From Desulforamulus ruminis DSM 2154 (GTDB lineage: Bacteria; Bacillota; Desulfotomaculia; Desulfotomaculales; Desulfotomaculaceae), in the NCBI RefSeq assembly GCF_000215085.1, contig NC_015589.1, positions 3,608,120 to 3,672,119 on the forward strand: 64,000 bases of DNA, given 5' to 3'. A model generated the notes under the pieces. That model did not search any database. It worked only from the letters and a program-made list of their open reading frames with translations, and was not told where the DNA came from. Position 1 is the stretch's first letter; the number at the start of each line of letters is the position of its first letter. Below are positions 23,574-34,923 of this stretch, one piece after another. Position numbers and translations under genes: made by a program.

Positions 23574-26500
23574 ATGCCATATACCGAAGCAAATTATGAA
23601 AATGCGGTGCTTGAGGTTTTCCGCGACACATTGGGTTACGGCTATTCCTACGGGCCTGATGTTGTGCGCGATTATTCCGACCCACTGTATACAGACGAGT
23701 TGCTGCCTGCCCTGCGGCGCGTCAACTCGAAACTCCCGGAAGTTGCACTCTCCGAGGCGGTTTATAAGCTGCGCAATTTCGAAGGTGGCACGGTGTTGCA
23801 GAAAAACGTCCAATTTATGGACTACCTCCAAAACGGCGTATCAGTGAATTATTATGACAAGGGTGAACAACGTTCCGCACTCGTTCAGCTTGTGGACTTT
23901 GATAACATCAAGCAAAACACTTTCACTGTCGCTAACCAGTGGACTATTACCGAAAACAGTGAGAAACGTCCAGATGTTATTGTGTTCCTGAACGGTCTGC
24001 CTGTAGTGGTATTCGAGTTAAAGTCACCGAGTCGCGAGGAAACCGATGCTAGCGAAGCTTATCGCCAGCTTCGTAACTATATGAAAGAGATCCCATCCCT
24101 GTTCATCTACAACGCTTTTCTTGTGATGAGCGACCTCGCCACTTCCAAAGCGGGTACAATCACCGCCGATGAAGACCGTTTTATGGAATGGAAAACAAAA
24201 GACGGCAGTTACGAAAATACGCAGTACGCCCAGTTCGACACCTTCATTGAAGGAATGTTCGAGAAGGGGCGACTGCTTGATATTATCAAGAATTTTATCT
24301 GCTTCTCCGGCGACGCGAAGATTCTTGGTGCCTATCACCAATATTTTGCCGTGCGGAAGGCCATTACTTCCACCGCCAAGGCAACCGAAACAGACGGGCG
24401 TGGCGGTGTTTTTTGGCATACGCAAGGCAGTGGCAAGTCATTGTCTATGGTATTCTACGCCCATCTTTTACAGGAGATATTGAACTCCCCTACAATCGTT
24501 GTGCTGACCGACCGTAACGACCTTGACGATCAGCTGTTCGGGCAATTTGCAAAGTGTGCGGACTTCCTGCGCCAAACGCCCCAACAAGCCGAAAGCCGTA
24601 TTCATTTAAAAGAGCTTCTCGCGGGGCGGCAAGCGAACGGTATTATCTTCACTACGATGCAAAAGTTTGAGGAATCCTCCGAAGCCCTCTCCGACCGACG
24701 CAACATCATCGTTATGGCGGACGAGGCGCACCGTGGGCAATATGGACTTGAGGAAAAGGTGGATGCCAAGACAGGACGTGTTATCCTCGGTACGGCTCGG
24801 ATTATCCGTGACAGCCTGCCAAATGCGACCTACATAGGATTTACTGGCACCCCCATCTCCTCGAAAGACCGCTCGACAATTGAGGTTTTCGGCAATTACA
24901 TTGATATCTACGATATGACTCAAGCTGTGGAGGACGGCGCAACTCGCCCGGTCTACTATGAGAGCCGGGTTATTCACTTGAAATTAGACGAGGATGTTTT
25001 GCAGCTAATCGATGCCGAATACGACATTATGGGTGAGAATGCCGAACCATATGCCATAGAGAAAAGCAAAAAGGAACTTGGGCAGATGGAAAGCATCCTT
25101 GGTGCCGACCAGACGATAACTGCCCTGTGTGAGGACATCGTAAAGCATTATGAGGAAAACCGCCAGTATGAACTGACTGGCAAGGCAATGATAGTTGCTT
25201 ACTCTCGCCCGATTGCTATGAAGATTTACCATAAGATTCTTCAAATGCGTCCAGATTGGACAGAAAAACTTGGTGTGGTGATGACAAGCGGTAACAACGA
25301 CCCTGAAGAATGGCGCGAGATCATCGGCAATAAGCGCCACAAAGACGAAATGGCGAAGAAGTTCAAGGATAATAACAGCCCCCTTAAAATCGCCATTGTG
25401 GTGGATATGTGGCTAACAGGATTCGATGTTCCGAGCCTTGCAACGATGTACGTTTACAAGCCGATGGCGGGTCATAATCTTATGCAGGCAATCGCACGCG
25501 TCAATCGCGTTTATAAGAATAAAGAAGGCGGCTTAGTGGTTGATTATGTTGGTATCGCGTCCGCGCTGAAACAGGCGATGAACGACTACACCAACCGTGA
25601 TAAACAGAACTACGGGGAACAGGATATTGCCAAGACCGCCCTCCCGAAGTTTATTGAAAAGTTGGAAGTTTGCCGTGACTTGTTCCATGGGTTTGACTAC
25701 GCCGGCTTTATGGACGCGAAAGCTACAGACCTTGCCCGCGCCAAGGCAATCAGTGGCGGCGTAAACTTCCTGTCTGGTATAGATAAAGAAAAGCAGCGCG
25801 AGTCTTTCGTTAAAGAGGCTATGCTGCTCCGTCAGGCGTTGTCACTCTGTCGCTCACTCCTTAAGCCTGAACAGCGATTTGAAGCGGCATATTTTGAAGC
25901 AGTTCGGACTCTCCTAACCCGTATTACGGGCGAAGGTAAGCCGCTGTCCCTGAAAGAAATAAATGCCCGCGTCAACGAACTGTTAAAAGCGAGCATTCAG
26001 AGCGAAGGCGTTATAAACCTGTTTTCTGATATAGATACGGGGTTCTCGCTTTTCGACCCGAAGTTTCTCGAGGAAATCGCTAAGATGAAGGAACGCAACC
26101 TCGCGGTAGAAATCCTTAAAAAACTTCTCGCCGAGCAAGTATCGCTCTACCGTCGAACGAATCTTGTTAAGTCAGAAAAGTTTTCCGAAATGCTATCCCG
26201 TGCAATGAAAGCGTACTTGAACGGGATGCTTTCCAATGAGGAAGTTATTGCCGAACTAATGAAGATGGCAAAGGACATGGCAAACGCTCAAGCGGAGGGC
26301 GACGCGCTTGGACTGAATGATGAAGAGCTGGCATTCTATGATGCTCTGACTCGTCCCGAAGCAGTAAAGGATTTCTATCAAAATGAAGAACTTGTAGCAA
26401 TGACTCATGAGCTTACCGATATGCTCCGCAAGAACCGCACTATCGACTGGCAGAAGAAAGAATCTGCTCGCGCCGGAATGCGACGCATGGTAAAGAAGCT

Positions 26501-26588
26501 GTTGAAAAAATATAAATACCCGCCTGATGGTATGGAAGATGCAATCGCCACCGTAATTGGTCAGTGCGAGATGTGGGCAGATAACTAA
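23574..26588 (+). CDS. hsdR: Type I restriction endonuclease subunit HsdR
   Basis: The 1004-residue motor and nuclease subunit translocates and cuts unmodified DNA. The PD-(D/E)XK nuclease core lies near residues 130-155 (RPDVIVFLNGLPVVVFELKSPS). Walker A is HTQGSGKSLSM (about 281-291), and motif II is MADEAHRGQYG (about 380-390). Further motifs are YIGFTGTPIS, DMWLTGFDVPSL and MQAIARVNRVYKNK. A long helical C-terminal part contacts the methylase. It is the usual length for HsdR and appears intact. Confidence 0.97.
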   Translation: MPYTEANYENAVLEVFRDTLGYGYSYGPDVVRDYSDPLYTDELLPALRRVNSKLPEVALSEAVYKLRNFEGGTVLQKNVQFMDYLQNGVSVNYYDKGEQRSALVQLVDFDNIKQNTFTVANQWTITENSEKRPDVIVFLNGLPVVVFELKSPSREETDASEAYRQLRNYMKEIPSLFIYNAFLVMSDLATSKAGTITADEDRFMEWKTKDGSYENTQYAQFDTFIEGMFEKGRLLDIIKNFICFSGDAKILGAYHQYFAVRKAITSTAKATETDGRGGVFWHTQGSGKSLSMVFYAHLLQEILNSPTIVVLTDRNDLDDQLFGQFAKCADFLRQTPQQAESRIHLKELLAGRQANGIIFTTMQKFEESSEALSDRRNIIVMADEAHRGQYGLEEKVDAKTGRVILGTARIIRDSLPNATYIGFTGTPISSKDRSTIEVFGNYIDIYDMTQAVEDGATRPVYYESRVIHLKLDEDVLQLIDAEYDIMGENAEPYAIEKSKKELGQMESILGADQTITALCEDIVKHYEENRQYELTGKAMIVAYSRPIAMKIYHKILQMRPDWTEKLGVVMTSGNNDPEEWREIIGNKRHKDEMAKKFKDNNSPLKIAIVVDMWLTGFDVPSLATMYVYKPMAGHNLMQAIARVNRVYKNKEGGLVVDYVGIASALKQAMNDYTNRDKQNYGEQDIAKTALPKFIEKLEVCRDLFHGFDYAGFMDAKATDLARAKAISGGVNFLSGIDKEKQRESFVKEAMLLRQALSLCRSLLKPEQRFEAAYFEAVRTLLTRITGEGKPLSLKEINARVNELLKASIQSEGVINLFSDIDTGFSLFDPKFLEEIAKMKERNLAVEILKKLLAEQVSLYRRTNLVKSEKFSEMLSRAMKAYLNGMLSNEEVIAELMKMAKDMANAQAEGDALGLNDEELAFYDALTRPEAVKDFYQNEELVAMTHELTDMLRKNRTIDWQKKESARAGMRRMVKKLLKKYKYPPDGMEDAIATVIGQCEMWADN

Positions 26589-26604
26589 TGCGGGGGGATA
26601 GAAA

Positions 26605-28686
26605 ATGGATGCTACAAAAGGTAATATCTATCAAATATTGAATGGGTCTAAGCAGTTTGTTATACCCGTCTATCAACGCACCTACAGTTGGGAGAAGGAA
26701 CAGTGTATGCGCCTTTGGCGTGATATAGCTGCCATGCAAAAATCTAACCGGGAAGGGCATTTTGTCGGTTCTATAGTAAACATCGAGGAAAAGGCCATGC
26801 CCATAGGGGTTCAAAAATACATGATCATTGACGGGCAGCAGCGCCTTACCACGCTAACGCTCTTGTTAATTGCGCTGCGCGACTATGCCAGTGTGCATTC
26901 AGAAGAAGCTGGAATTAACGCACATAAAATTACCGACACGCTTCTGCTCAATGCCTACGAAAGCGGTAGTGATCGTTATAAACTATTCTTGACACAAACA
27001 GACCGGGAAGTGCTGATAAAACTTATTGAACATTCACCCATAGGTGAAGAGGTTAGATCTCGGCTGATCGACAACTATTTATTCTTCGCCGGGCAGATAG
27101 CTAAAATGGAATTATCCCCGATTGAAGTCTATCAGTCTATTGGGAAATTACAGATAGTGAATATCACGCTCGATCGTCAGTCTGATGATCCGCAAGCGAT
27201 TTTTGAAAGCCTGAATTCTACCGGCATAGACTTGTCGGAGTCCGACCTTATTAGAAACCATATTCTTATGGGACTGGATACGGATAAGCAAACAGCAGTG
27301 TATAACAATACTTGGAGGCCAACTGAGCTTTTATTTAATTATGAGAGGGCGAGCTCTCTCATGGATAAATTTTTCCGTGACTATCTTACCATGAAACTTG
27401 GAAGAATCCCAAACAAGAATAAGGTTTACGAGGAATTTAAGGCATACCATGCCAATTGCGGTTTGGAAGTAAGCGATCTATGCCTTGATATTTATTCTTT
27501 CTCCAAGCATTATACAGATATGTACTTTTGCAGGAGCGGCGATGAACGCTTAAAATCCCTTTACGAGGAAATGCGCTCTGTTCAAATGGAGGTAGCGTAT
27601 CCGTTCCTCATGAAGGTTCATGATGATTGCGATAGTGGCATGATAACACTAGATGAACTATTGGAAATCATCAGGTTGTGCGTGAGTTATGTGCTTAGGC
27701 GAAGCATTTGCGATATTCCGACGAATTCCCTCAATAAGACTTTTGCTACCATGAAAAATCACATTCGAGCAGATGACTACCTGAATTCTGTAAAGGCCTT
27801 TTTTGTCTTGCAGGATTCATATAAAGAGTTCCCTAACGATGAGCGGTTTATTTCTGCCTTTTTATCACGTGATATTTACCACATGCGTGTTTGCAATTAT
27901 ATCCTTAGCCGCCTTGAGAACTATAACAACAAGTCGGCTGTGAAAACTGATGCGCTGACGATTGAACATATCATCCCTCAAAATCCAAAGTTATCGATGG
28001 AATGGGTTGCTAATCTCGGTGAAAACTGGAAGGAAGTGCAGAAGAAATATTTGCATACTATTGGAAACCTTACATTGACTGCTTACAATTCTGAAATGAG
28101 CGATTCATCCTTTACGGATAAACTTGATATGGAAGGCGGATTCAAACAGAGTGCCCTCCGATTGAATAAATATGTCGTGATGCAGACGACTTGGGGCGAA
28201 GATCAAGTCAAGACTCGCGGCTCGGAACTCGGTGAGTTAGCCAAAAGCATATGGCCATTCCCTGCTTTGAATGATGAGCAGCTTGCCCCTTATATAAAAC
28301 AAGACGATATTGTACCACAGTATTCCATTGACAGCTATGAACAACTGAATGCTTTTAACCGAATCCTGTTTGAGAAACTCAATGCATGCATCATGAATCT
28401 TTCCGCTTTTGTTAAACGTGAATTCAAGAAACTGTACATTGCCTATAAGGTGGATACAAACTTTGTAGATGTTGTAATACAAAAATCGCGGCTGCGTTTG
28501 TCAGTGAACATGAAGTTCGCAGACGTTATAGACCCAAAAGGTCTTTGCAAAGACATAACCGGGTTGGGACGTTGGGGAAATGGAGATGTCGAATTATTCT
28601 TGGATAGTTTGGAACAACTTGATGATGTAATGTTTATAGTTGAGCAGGGCTTCCAGGAACAGATGGGTATCGAAGTCAAGAATTAA
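26605..28686 (+). CDS. DUF262/DUF1524 (GmrSD-like) restriction protein
   Basis: The protein has 693 residues. The N-terminal DUF262 domain shows the YQRTYSWEKEQ strand and MIIDGQQRLTTLTLLLIALRD (DGQQR motif), as in ParB-like NTPase/nuclease folds. DUF1524 around residues 440-500 carries a His-Me finger (TIEHIIPQNPK ... TIGNLTLTAYNSEMS). The C-terminal 110 residues resemble DUF5655. GmrSD-type enzymes of this layout cut modified phage DNA. The gene follows hsdR by 16 bp and probably complements the type I system against phages that escape through DNA modification. Confidence 0.85.
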   Translation: MDATKGNIYQILNGSKQFVIPVYQRTYSWEKEQCMRLWRDIAAMQKSNREGHFVGSIVNIEEKAMPIGVQKYMIIDGQQRLTTLTLLLIALRDYASVHSEEAGINAHKITDTLLLNAYESGSDRYKLFLTQTDREVLIKLIEHSPIGEEVRSRLIDNYLFFAGQIAKMELSPIEVYQSIGKLQIVNITLDRQSDDPQAIFESLNSTGIDLSESDLIRNHILMGLDTDKQTAVYNNTWRPTELLFNYERASSLMDKFFRDYLTMKLGRIPNKNKVYEEFKAYHANCGLEVSDLCLDIYSFSKHYTDMYFCRSGDERLKSLYEEMRSVQMEVAYPFLMKVHDDCDSGMITLDELLEIIRLCVSYVLRRSICDIPTNSLNKTFATMKNHIRADDYLNSVKAFFVLQDSYKEFPNDERFISAFLSRDIYHMRVCNYILSRLENYNNKSAVKTDALTIEHIIPQNPKLSMEWVANLGENWKEVQKKYLHTIGNLTLTAYNSEMSDSSFTDKLDMEGGFKQSALRLNKYVVMQTTWGEDQVKTRGSELGELAKSIWPFPALNDEQLAPYIKQDDIVPQYSIDSYEQLNAFNRILFEKLNACIMNLSAFVKREFKKLYIAYKVDTNFVDVVIQKSRLRLSVNMKFADVIDPKGLCKDITGLGRWGNGDVELFLDSLEQLDDVMFIVEQGFQEQMGIEVKN

Positions 28687-28706
28687 AAATTAACGATAAC
28701 CCCAAT

Positions 28707-28763
28707 CTTTCAACGATTACCTGTTAGCGATGCACACCCCATGCTAACTTTCAACGATTACCT
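28707..28763. repeat. 16-bp direct repeats at the end of the defence island
   Basis: The sequence ctttcaacgattacct occurs at 28707-28722 and 28748-28763, 41 bp apart. Both lie in the non-coding gap after the last island gene, about 180 bp from the 3' end of ssrA. They may be recombinase-binding sites or remains of an insertion. No function is proven. Confidence 0.5.
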
Positions 28764-28830
28764 CTGCCAATGCCATGAAAAAAAGTAAGGGTTATAACTT
28801 TTTATGGACAAAATTACACAACAAAGAGCG

Positions 28831-28863
28831 AAAAAGCCGCTCCTCCAAACTGAAGGAACGGCT
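28831..28863 (-). terminator. Terminator of the smpB-ssrA unit
   Basis: On the minus strand a 12-bp stem (28863-28852 with 28846-28835, two G-U pairs) with a 5-nt loop is followed by TTTT. It lies about 75 bp after the mature tmRNA end. Confidence 0.7.
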
Positions 28864-28938
28864 CTATTACTGGCTTTTTAGGCAAAACAAAAACCACCCA
28901 CCGATAAAATTCTTTTTATCAATAGATGGTAGATAATC

Positions 28939-29289
28939 TGGTGGAGGCGGGGGGAGTTGAACCCACCGTCCGAAAGAACGACCACAACAGGCTCTACGAG
29001 CGTATACTATGCTTTAGGTTTCACTTCATTGTCGGCCATAGTCAACCTACAATGTTGCTATCCCGGTAGTCTTAGCTATAGCCCTCCGAGAATCAAGCTA
29101 TAGAGCGTCCCGCTAGATTGACCCTCTATCCCGCACCGCGGGCGCAGCAGGTAGAAGGTTAGACAGCAATTAAGCTGCTAAAGCGTATTCTTCGTTGGCA
29201 ATTAAATTGCGTTCACCGTTTAACGGGTAGGTGAGATCCCGGCTCGCTCCTCTTGCCACCGCTTCCCCCGTCGAAGCCATTTCGCCCCC
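28939..29289 (-). ncRNA. ssrA: Transfer-messenger RNA (tmRNA)
   Basis: The 351-nt gene begins GGGGGCGAAATGGCTTCGAC and ends GGTTCAACTCCCCCCGCCTCCACCA. The end strand CGCCTCC pairs with the 5' GGGGGCG to form the acceptor stem, and CCA is encoded. The tag frame (29199-29170) reads ANEEYALAA followed by TAA, a normal proteolysis tag resembling other clostridial ones. tmRNA with SmpB rescues stalled ribosomes. The 3' end is a well-known integration site for phages and islands, and the defence island abuts it. Confidence 0.97.
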
Positions 29290-29325
29290 ATATTTTATTA
29301 TCATAGTGCCAACTTTAAAAGCAAT

Positions 29326-29814
29326 TTATACCTTCTGCCGCTCCCGGATAGCGCGGTCCATATCCCGCTTGGCATCCCGGGCGGCAATATCCTGACGCTT
29401 GTCATAGGATTTTTTACCTTGTCCCAATCCCAGTTCCACTTTGACCCGGCCTCTGGGATTAAAGTACACTTTTAAGGGAATTAAAGTTAAACCCTTTTCT
29501 CTGATCTTACCCAGCAGCCGCATGATTTCCTGTTTATGCATCAGAAGCCTGCGGTTTCTCTTGGGCTCATGGTTAAACCGGTTGCCCTGTTCATAAGGAC
29601 TTATATGCATATTATACAGGATCAGTTCGCCGTTATCAACGCGGGCATAACTGTCTTGCAGGTTGGATTTCCCGGCCCGCAGGGATTTTACTTCGGTTCC
29701 CTTCAGTTCTATCCCCGCCTCGTAGGTTTCCAGGATATGATATTCGTGCCGTGCCCGGCGGTTTTCAATGATGGTTTTAAAGGTTTTTCCGGATGGAGCA
29801 GGTTTTGACGTCAT
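29326..29814 (-). CDS. smpB: SsrA-binding protein SmpB
   Basis: The 162-residue protein binds tmRNA and delivers it to stalled ribosomes. Diagnostic segments are [43 protein letters not shown], the RKLLMH-like [10 protein letters not shown], and the basic tail with [23 protein letters not shown] 29814 is 6 bp after GAGGTG. A GTG three codons upstream is also possible. It lies directly upstream of ssrA on the same strand. Confidence 0.97.
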   Translation of the reverse strand: MTSKPAPSGKTFKTIIENRRARHEYHILETYEAGIELKGTEVKSLRAGKSNLQDSYARVDNGELILYNMHISPYEQGNRFNHEPKRNRRLLMHKQEIMRLLGKIREKGLTLIPLKVYFNPRGRVKVELGLGQGKKSYDKRQDIAARDAKRDMDRAIRERQKV

Positions 29815-29942
29815 AAAAAACACCTCGGGAGAAAAAAGCCCTGGTCCTCTTAGCGAGATCGGGCTTCTTGAAAAAATCCAAAAGCAATTTTAAAAGTATA
29901 TTCATTATAACATTGTTAATTATTCTGTCAAGCTAAGAATTA

Positions 29943-30494
29943 TTAAAGACCCAGTTGGTCTGAAGCATTTTGCATGGCTTCCAGGCTTAAGCCTAAAAAC
30001 TCTTCCAGGGTTAAACCCAGTTCGGAGGAAGAGCGGATTTGCTCACGGTTGGCCCCCCGGGCAAAGGATTTTTCATTCATCCTATTCACTAAAAAGGGCA
30101 CGTCGATGGCCGAAAGCTTTTTCTCCGGCTTGATCAAAGCACCGGCCACAATCAATCCGGTAGTAGGGTCGGCAGCGTACAGTGCCTTATCCATGAGGCT
30201 GTTGCGGGGCAACCCGTGACATTCATTATGCACCTTTACAGCATAAACAAGGTCCTCGGGCAAGCCCATTTCTGAAAGCATTTCTGCTCCCAGCAAACTG
30301 TGCCGCTCCGGCTGATCTTTGGTGTTATCATAATCAATGTCGTGAAGCAGCCCTGCCAGACCCCATTTCTCCTCGTCTTCCCCGAAGTGCAGGGCCAGTC
30401 GTCTCATCACCACTTCCGCCGCCACGCAATGATTAACCAGATTTTTATTCTTTAGATTCTTCTTCAATATCTGCAGTGCTTCTTCCCGATTCAA
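29943..30494 (-). CDS. HD-domain phosphohydrolase
   Basis: The 183-residue protein has a single HD domain with metal-binding residues. NHCVAAEVVMRRLA supplies the first His, LAGLLHDIDYDN the HD pair, RHSLLGAEML the next His, and ALYAADPTTGLIVAG the final Asp. It probably hydrolyses a phosphate ester of unknown identity. The start overlaps the thioesterase stop by 50 bp, so both genes form one unit. Confidence 0.85.
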   Translation of the reverse strand: MNREEALQILKKNLKNKNLVNHCVAAEVVMRRLALHFGEDEEKWGLAGLLHDIDYDNTKDQPERHSLLGAEMLSEMGLPEDLVYAVKVHNECHGLPRNSLMDKALYAADPTTGLIVAGALIKPEKKLSAIDVPFLVNRMNEKSFARGANREQIRSSSELGLTLEEFLGLSLEAMQNASDQLGL

Positions 30495-30927
30495 TCTGTA
30501 AACCCCTCTCTGTCTTGATAAACTTGGCTACCGCCTTTGCCACTTTGGTTCCATCGGCCAGCGTCACTTCCGCCTCCATGTTGGCAATCCTGCCCCGGTC
30601 CAACTGCTGCCTGGCGGTAACAATAATAGGCTCTCCAATGGGTACCGGCTTCAGATAGCGCGCGGTCATCTCCACGGTCATGGCCGGAGTTCCTCTTCCC
30701 CACAGCCAGTGGGCCATCACTTCATCCATCACCGTGGAAAGAAGACCTCCGTGCATGACATTTAACCAGCCGGAGTGTTCGGCCTTGGGTGTAAAGGTGG
30801 TATAGCAAATATCGTCCTTATGTTTAATTTTTAGTTTTAGGCCTATAGGGTTGTTCCGACCGCAAGCAAAGCATTTATTTACTTCCTGCCATTTTTCGCT
30901 GTTGTAAATATCCTGATTCTTTTGCAA
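30445..30927 (-). CDS. PaaI-type hotdog thioesterase
   Basis: The protein has 160 residues. It has a short N-terminal CFACGRNNPIGLKL motif and a hotdog domain with GWLNVMHGGLLSTVMDEVMAHW, the PaaI-family HGG(L/A) catalytic region. ARYLKPVPIGEPIIVTARQ follows. It probably cleaves an acyl-CoA thioester of unknown chain. The reading frame has no suitable ATG. TTG 30927 sits 7 bp after AGGGGG and fits the domain start. Confidence 0.82.
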   Translation of the reverse strand: MQKNQDIYNSEKWQEVNKCFACGRNNPIGLKLKIKHKDDICYTTFTPKAEHSGWLNVMHGGLLSTVMDEVMAHWLWGRGTPAMTVEMTARYLKPVPIGEPIIVTARQQLDRGRIANMEAEVTLADGTKVAKAVAKFIKTERGLQIESGRSTADIEEESKE

Positions 30928-31021
30928 TCCTATTCCCCCTATAAAAAATGCTTTCTGTAATATTTTACAAAAAACAAAGGCTTCTGGCAACTGAGCTTGA
31001 TGTATAGACAATTTGCCATAT

Positions 31022-31050
31022 AAAAAAATATACCGGGCCTTCGCCCGGTA
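31022..31050 (-). terminator. Terminator downstream of hppA
   Basis: An 8-bp perfect stem (taccgggc, 31031-31038, with gcccggta, 31043-31050) with a 4-nt loop is followed on the minus strand by a T-rich run (31030-31022). It lies 14 bp after the hppA stop. Confidence 0.88.
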
Positions 31051-31063
31051 TATAAGGTTTCTC

Positions 31064-33154
31064 CTACAGTCTGGTAAGCAGGGGGCCAAGAATCAGGGAA
31101 ATGGTTCCTGCAACCTTGATCAGCGGGTTCATAGCAGGACCGGAGGTGTCTTTGCAGGGGTCACCTACAGTGTCACCCACAACGGCTGCTTTGTGAGGAT
31201 CGGATTTCTTACCGCCCAGGTTACCTTGCTCAATCCATTTCTTAGCGTTATCCCAAGCACCACCGGCGTTAGCCAGGAACAGAGCCAGCAGAACGCCTAC
31301 GCAAGTTAGACCAGCCAGGAAACCGGCCAGAGCTTTGGCGCCAAGAAGGAAACCAACCAGTATAGGAGCGGAAACCGCTACGATACCAGGAGCAATCATT
31401 TTAGCAATGGCGGAACGGGTCGCAATGTCAACGCAACGAGCGTAATCCGCTTTGGCACCGGGTTTGCCTTCCAGCAGACCAGGGATTTCACGGAACTGAC
31501 GGCGAACTTCTTCCACCATACCGAAGGCAGCTTCACCCACAGCACGCATGGTTTGAGCGCCAACTAAGAAAGGAACGGCGCCGCCGATGAACAGGCCCAC
31601 AAGAACCATGGGCTCAGTCAGGTTAACGATAAATTCACCACCGGGCAGAACATCGGCAAACTTATGTTTAACTCCATCTACATAAGCACTGAACAGAGCC
31701 AGAGCAGTCAGAGCAGCGGAACCGATGGCAAAGCCCTTGGCAATAGCAGCGGTGGTGTTACCAACTGCGTCCAGTTTGTCGGTTTTAACACGAACTTCCG
31801 GAGGAAGTTCAGCCATTTCTGCGATACCACCGGCGTTGTCCGCAACGGGGCCGAAGGAGTCCATGGCTACAACCATACCAGCGGTGGAAAGCATACCCAT
31901 AGCAGCCATGGCAATACCATAGATCGCCCACAGGCCGGCTTTATCCGGAGGAGAAGCGGAACCAACCGCCCAGAAGGAGAAGTAAATGGCAGCGGCAAAT
32001 ACCAGCATGGGCAGTACGGTGGATTCCATACCAACAGCCAGGCCGTGAATTACGTTGGTAGCAGGGCCGGACTTGGAAGCCTCGGCAATACGGTTAACGG
32101 CAGGTTTGCCGGCACCGGTATACATTTCTGTCAGGTAACCAACAGCCACGTTAACAATCAGACCGGCTAATACAGCCATGAATACGCCAAAACCAATTCC
32201 CTGCTCAGCAAAGAGCGTGTTGGCCAGGAAGTACACGCCCACAGCGGTCATCACGTTGGTGGACCAGAGGCCTACGTTCAAGGCAGCCTGAGGGTTGCCG
32301 TCTTCAGAGGTGCGAACAAAGAAGGTTCCAATAATGGAGGCAATAATACCAATAGCACCTACCAGCAGCGGGAAGATAATACCGGTAAAACCAAACAGGG
32401 TGTTACCAATCAGCATAGCAGCAATGGTGGTAGCAGCATAGGATTCAAACAGGTCGGCACCCATACCGGCGGTGTCACCTACGTTATCACCCACGTTATC
32501 GGCAATAACCGCAGGGTTACGCGGATCATCTTCAGGGATGCCGGCTTCAACCTTACCAACCAGGTCAGCGCCTACGTCAGCAGCTTTGGTATAGATACCG
32601 CCGCCGATACGGGCGAAGAACGCGATGGCAGATGCACCAAAAGCAAAGGAGTTAATAACCAGAGGACTCTGGAAGACGATATACAAAACAGAAACCCCTA
32701 ACAGACCCAGACCGGCAACGGACAGACCCATAACGGCGCCGGCACGGAAGGAAACGTTAAGCGCTTTGGCCATGCCATGGCTGCGGGCAGCCTCGGTGGT
32801 ACGGGCATTGGCCTTGGTGGTGGAGGTCATGCCGATGTAACCGGCAACGGCTGATAAAACAGCACCCACTAAGAAGGAGATAGCAGAAGTTCCGCCAACC
32901 GGCAGGTGCTCCCCGCCTTCAACAAAGAACTTAGCGCCATAGAGAAGAATAAAAATAATTACGACAAAAGGAATCAAAGTTTTATATTGGCGGTTTAAGA
33001 AAGCCATAGCGCCTTCATGAATCGCCTCAGAGATTTCACGCATTTTGGGAGTGCCCATATCTTCTTTAAGCACGCTTGACAGGGTAAATAAGGCAAAAAG
33101 CAAAGCCAAAGCGCCGGCACCCGCAGCGTAATAAGCGAGCATCATATTATCCAC
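31064..33154 (-). CDS. hppA: Membrane-bound ion-translocating pyrophosphatase
   Basis: The 696-residue protein has about sixteen membrane segments. It couples pyrophosphate hydrolysis to H+ or Na+ transport. The active-site loop [51 protein letters not shown] is unmistakable, and the second acidic loop is near the C-terminus ([31 protein letters not shown]). Ala near the conserved [14 protein letters not shown] segment fits the K+-dependent subclass, but ion choice cannot be read safely. GTG 33154 follows AAGGAGGG. Confidence 0.97.
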   Translation of the reverse strand: MDNMMLAYYAAGAGALALLFALFTLSSVLKEDMGTPKMREISEAIHEGAMAFLNRQYKTLIPFVVIIFILLYGAKFFVEGGEHLPVGGTSAISFLVGAVLSAVAGYIGMTSTTKANARTTEAARSHGMAKALNVSFRAGAVMGLSVAGLGLLGVSVLYIVFQSPLVINSFAFGASAIAFFARIGGGIYTKAADVGADLVGKVEAGIPEDDPRNPAVIADNVGDNVGDTAGMGADLFESYAATTIAAMLIGNTLFGFTGIIFPLLVGAIGIIASIIGTFFVRTSEDGNPQAALNVGLWSTNVMTAVGVYFLANTLFAEQGIGFGVFMAVLAGLIVNVAVGYLTEMYTGAGKPAVNRIAEASKSGPATNVIHGLAVGMESTVLPMLVFAAAIYFSFWAVGSASPPDKAGLWAIYGIAMAAMGMLSTAGMVVAMDSFGPVADNAGGIAEMAELPPEVRVKTDKLDAVGNTTAAIAKGFAIGSAALTALALFSAYVDGVKHKFADVLPGGEFIVNLTEPMVLVGLFIGGAVPFLVGAQTMRAVGEAAFGMVEEVRRQFREIPGLLEGKPGAKADYARCVDIATRSAIAKMIAPGIVAVSAPILVGFLLGAKALAGFLAGLTCVGVLLALFLANAGGAWDNAKKWIEQGNLGGKKSDPHKAAVVGDTVGDPCKDTSGPAMNPLIKVAGTISLILGPLLTRL

Positions 33155-33196
33155 TTGAAGTTACCCTCCTTGTCCCGATATAAAATTTAAAAAGAC

Positions 33197-33424
33197 CTAC
33201 TTCATTACCACTAATACCATGGAAGTCAATCCAAAGGCAACCGCGGTAAAGGCCGTGATTCTGCCGAGCTTCTCATCTAATCCTTTCTTTTTTCCGAAGA
33301 ATTGCTCGGCTCCTCCGGCGATAGCTCCGGATAACCCGGCACTTTTACCAGACTGCAGCAAGATCGTAGCAATTAATCCTAACGCGATAAGTACATGTAC
33401 GGCAGTCAACAAGCCTTTTAACAC
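33197..33424 (-). CDS. secG: Preprotein translocase subunit SecG
   Basis: The 75-residue SecG has two membrane helices: LLTAVHVLIALGLIATILLQ, and RITAFTAVAFGLTSMVLVV near the end. Between them is the family loop LLQSGKSAGLSGAIAGGAEQFFGKKKG. It joins SecYE in the membrane and assists protein export. GTG 33424 follows AAAGGAGGTGGG. It lies downstream of eno, a common Gram-positive arrangement, after a terminator-like hairpin. Confidence 0.95.
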   Translation of the reverse strand: MLKGLLTAVHVLIALGLIATILLQSGKSAGLSGAIAGGAEQFFGKKKGLDEKLGRITAFTAVAFGLTSMVLVVMK

Positions 33425-33518
33425 AAACCCACCTCCTTTTGCAAATTATGTAAATATAAGGACTTGTATACTTTGTCATTATATCACAACGTGAAAAATG
33501 TGACAATCTGTATTCTCT

Positions 33519-33557
33519 CAAAAATAGGTGTCCCGGGCTTATTGGGACAAGCCCAGG
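33519..33557 (-). terminator. Terminator between eno and secG
   Basis: On the minus strand, cctgggctt (33557-33549) pairs with aagcccggg (33540-33532) around an 8-nt loop with one G-U pair. A TATTTTTG run follows. It lies about 40 bp after the eno stop. Confidence 0.6.
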
Positions 33558-33597
33558 CGTCTTATTTTGCGAGTTTTGTGATTATATTAACAAGCCC

Positions 33598-34896
<1,299 letters not shown>

Positions 34897-34923
34897 CTAA
34901 ATTAGGTTATTGTTCCTTGTTTC

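Noticed and set aside
28690-28780. CRISPR array at the repeated ctttcaacgattacct
   Set aside because: Only two 16-bp units with a 25-bp gap and no cas genes nearby.
28939-29289. A second copy of the ssrA 3' end as an attachment site within the window
   Set aside because: I looked for ggttcaactccccccgcc-like sequence in the left part and found none; the other end must lie outside the window if it exists.
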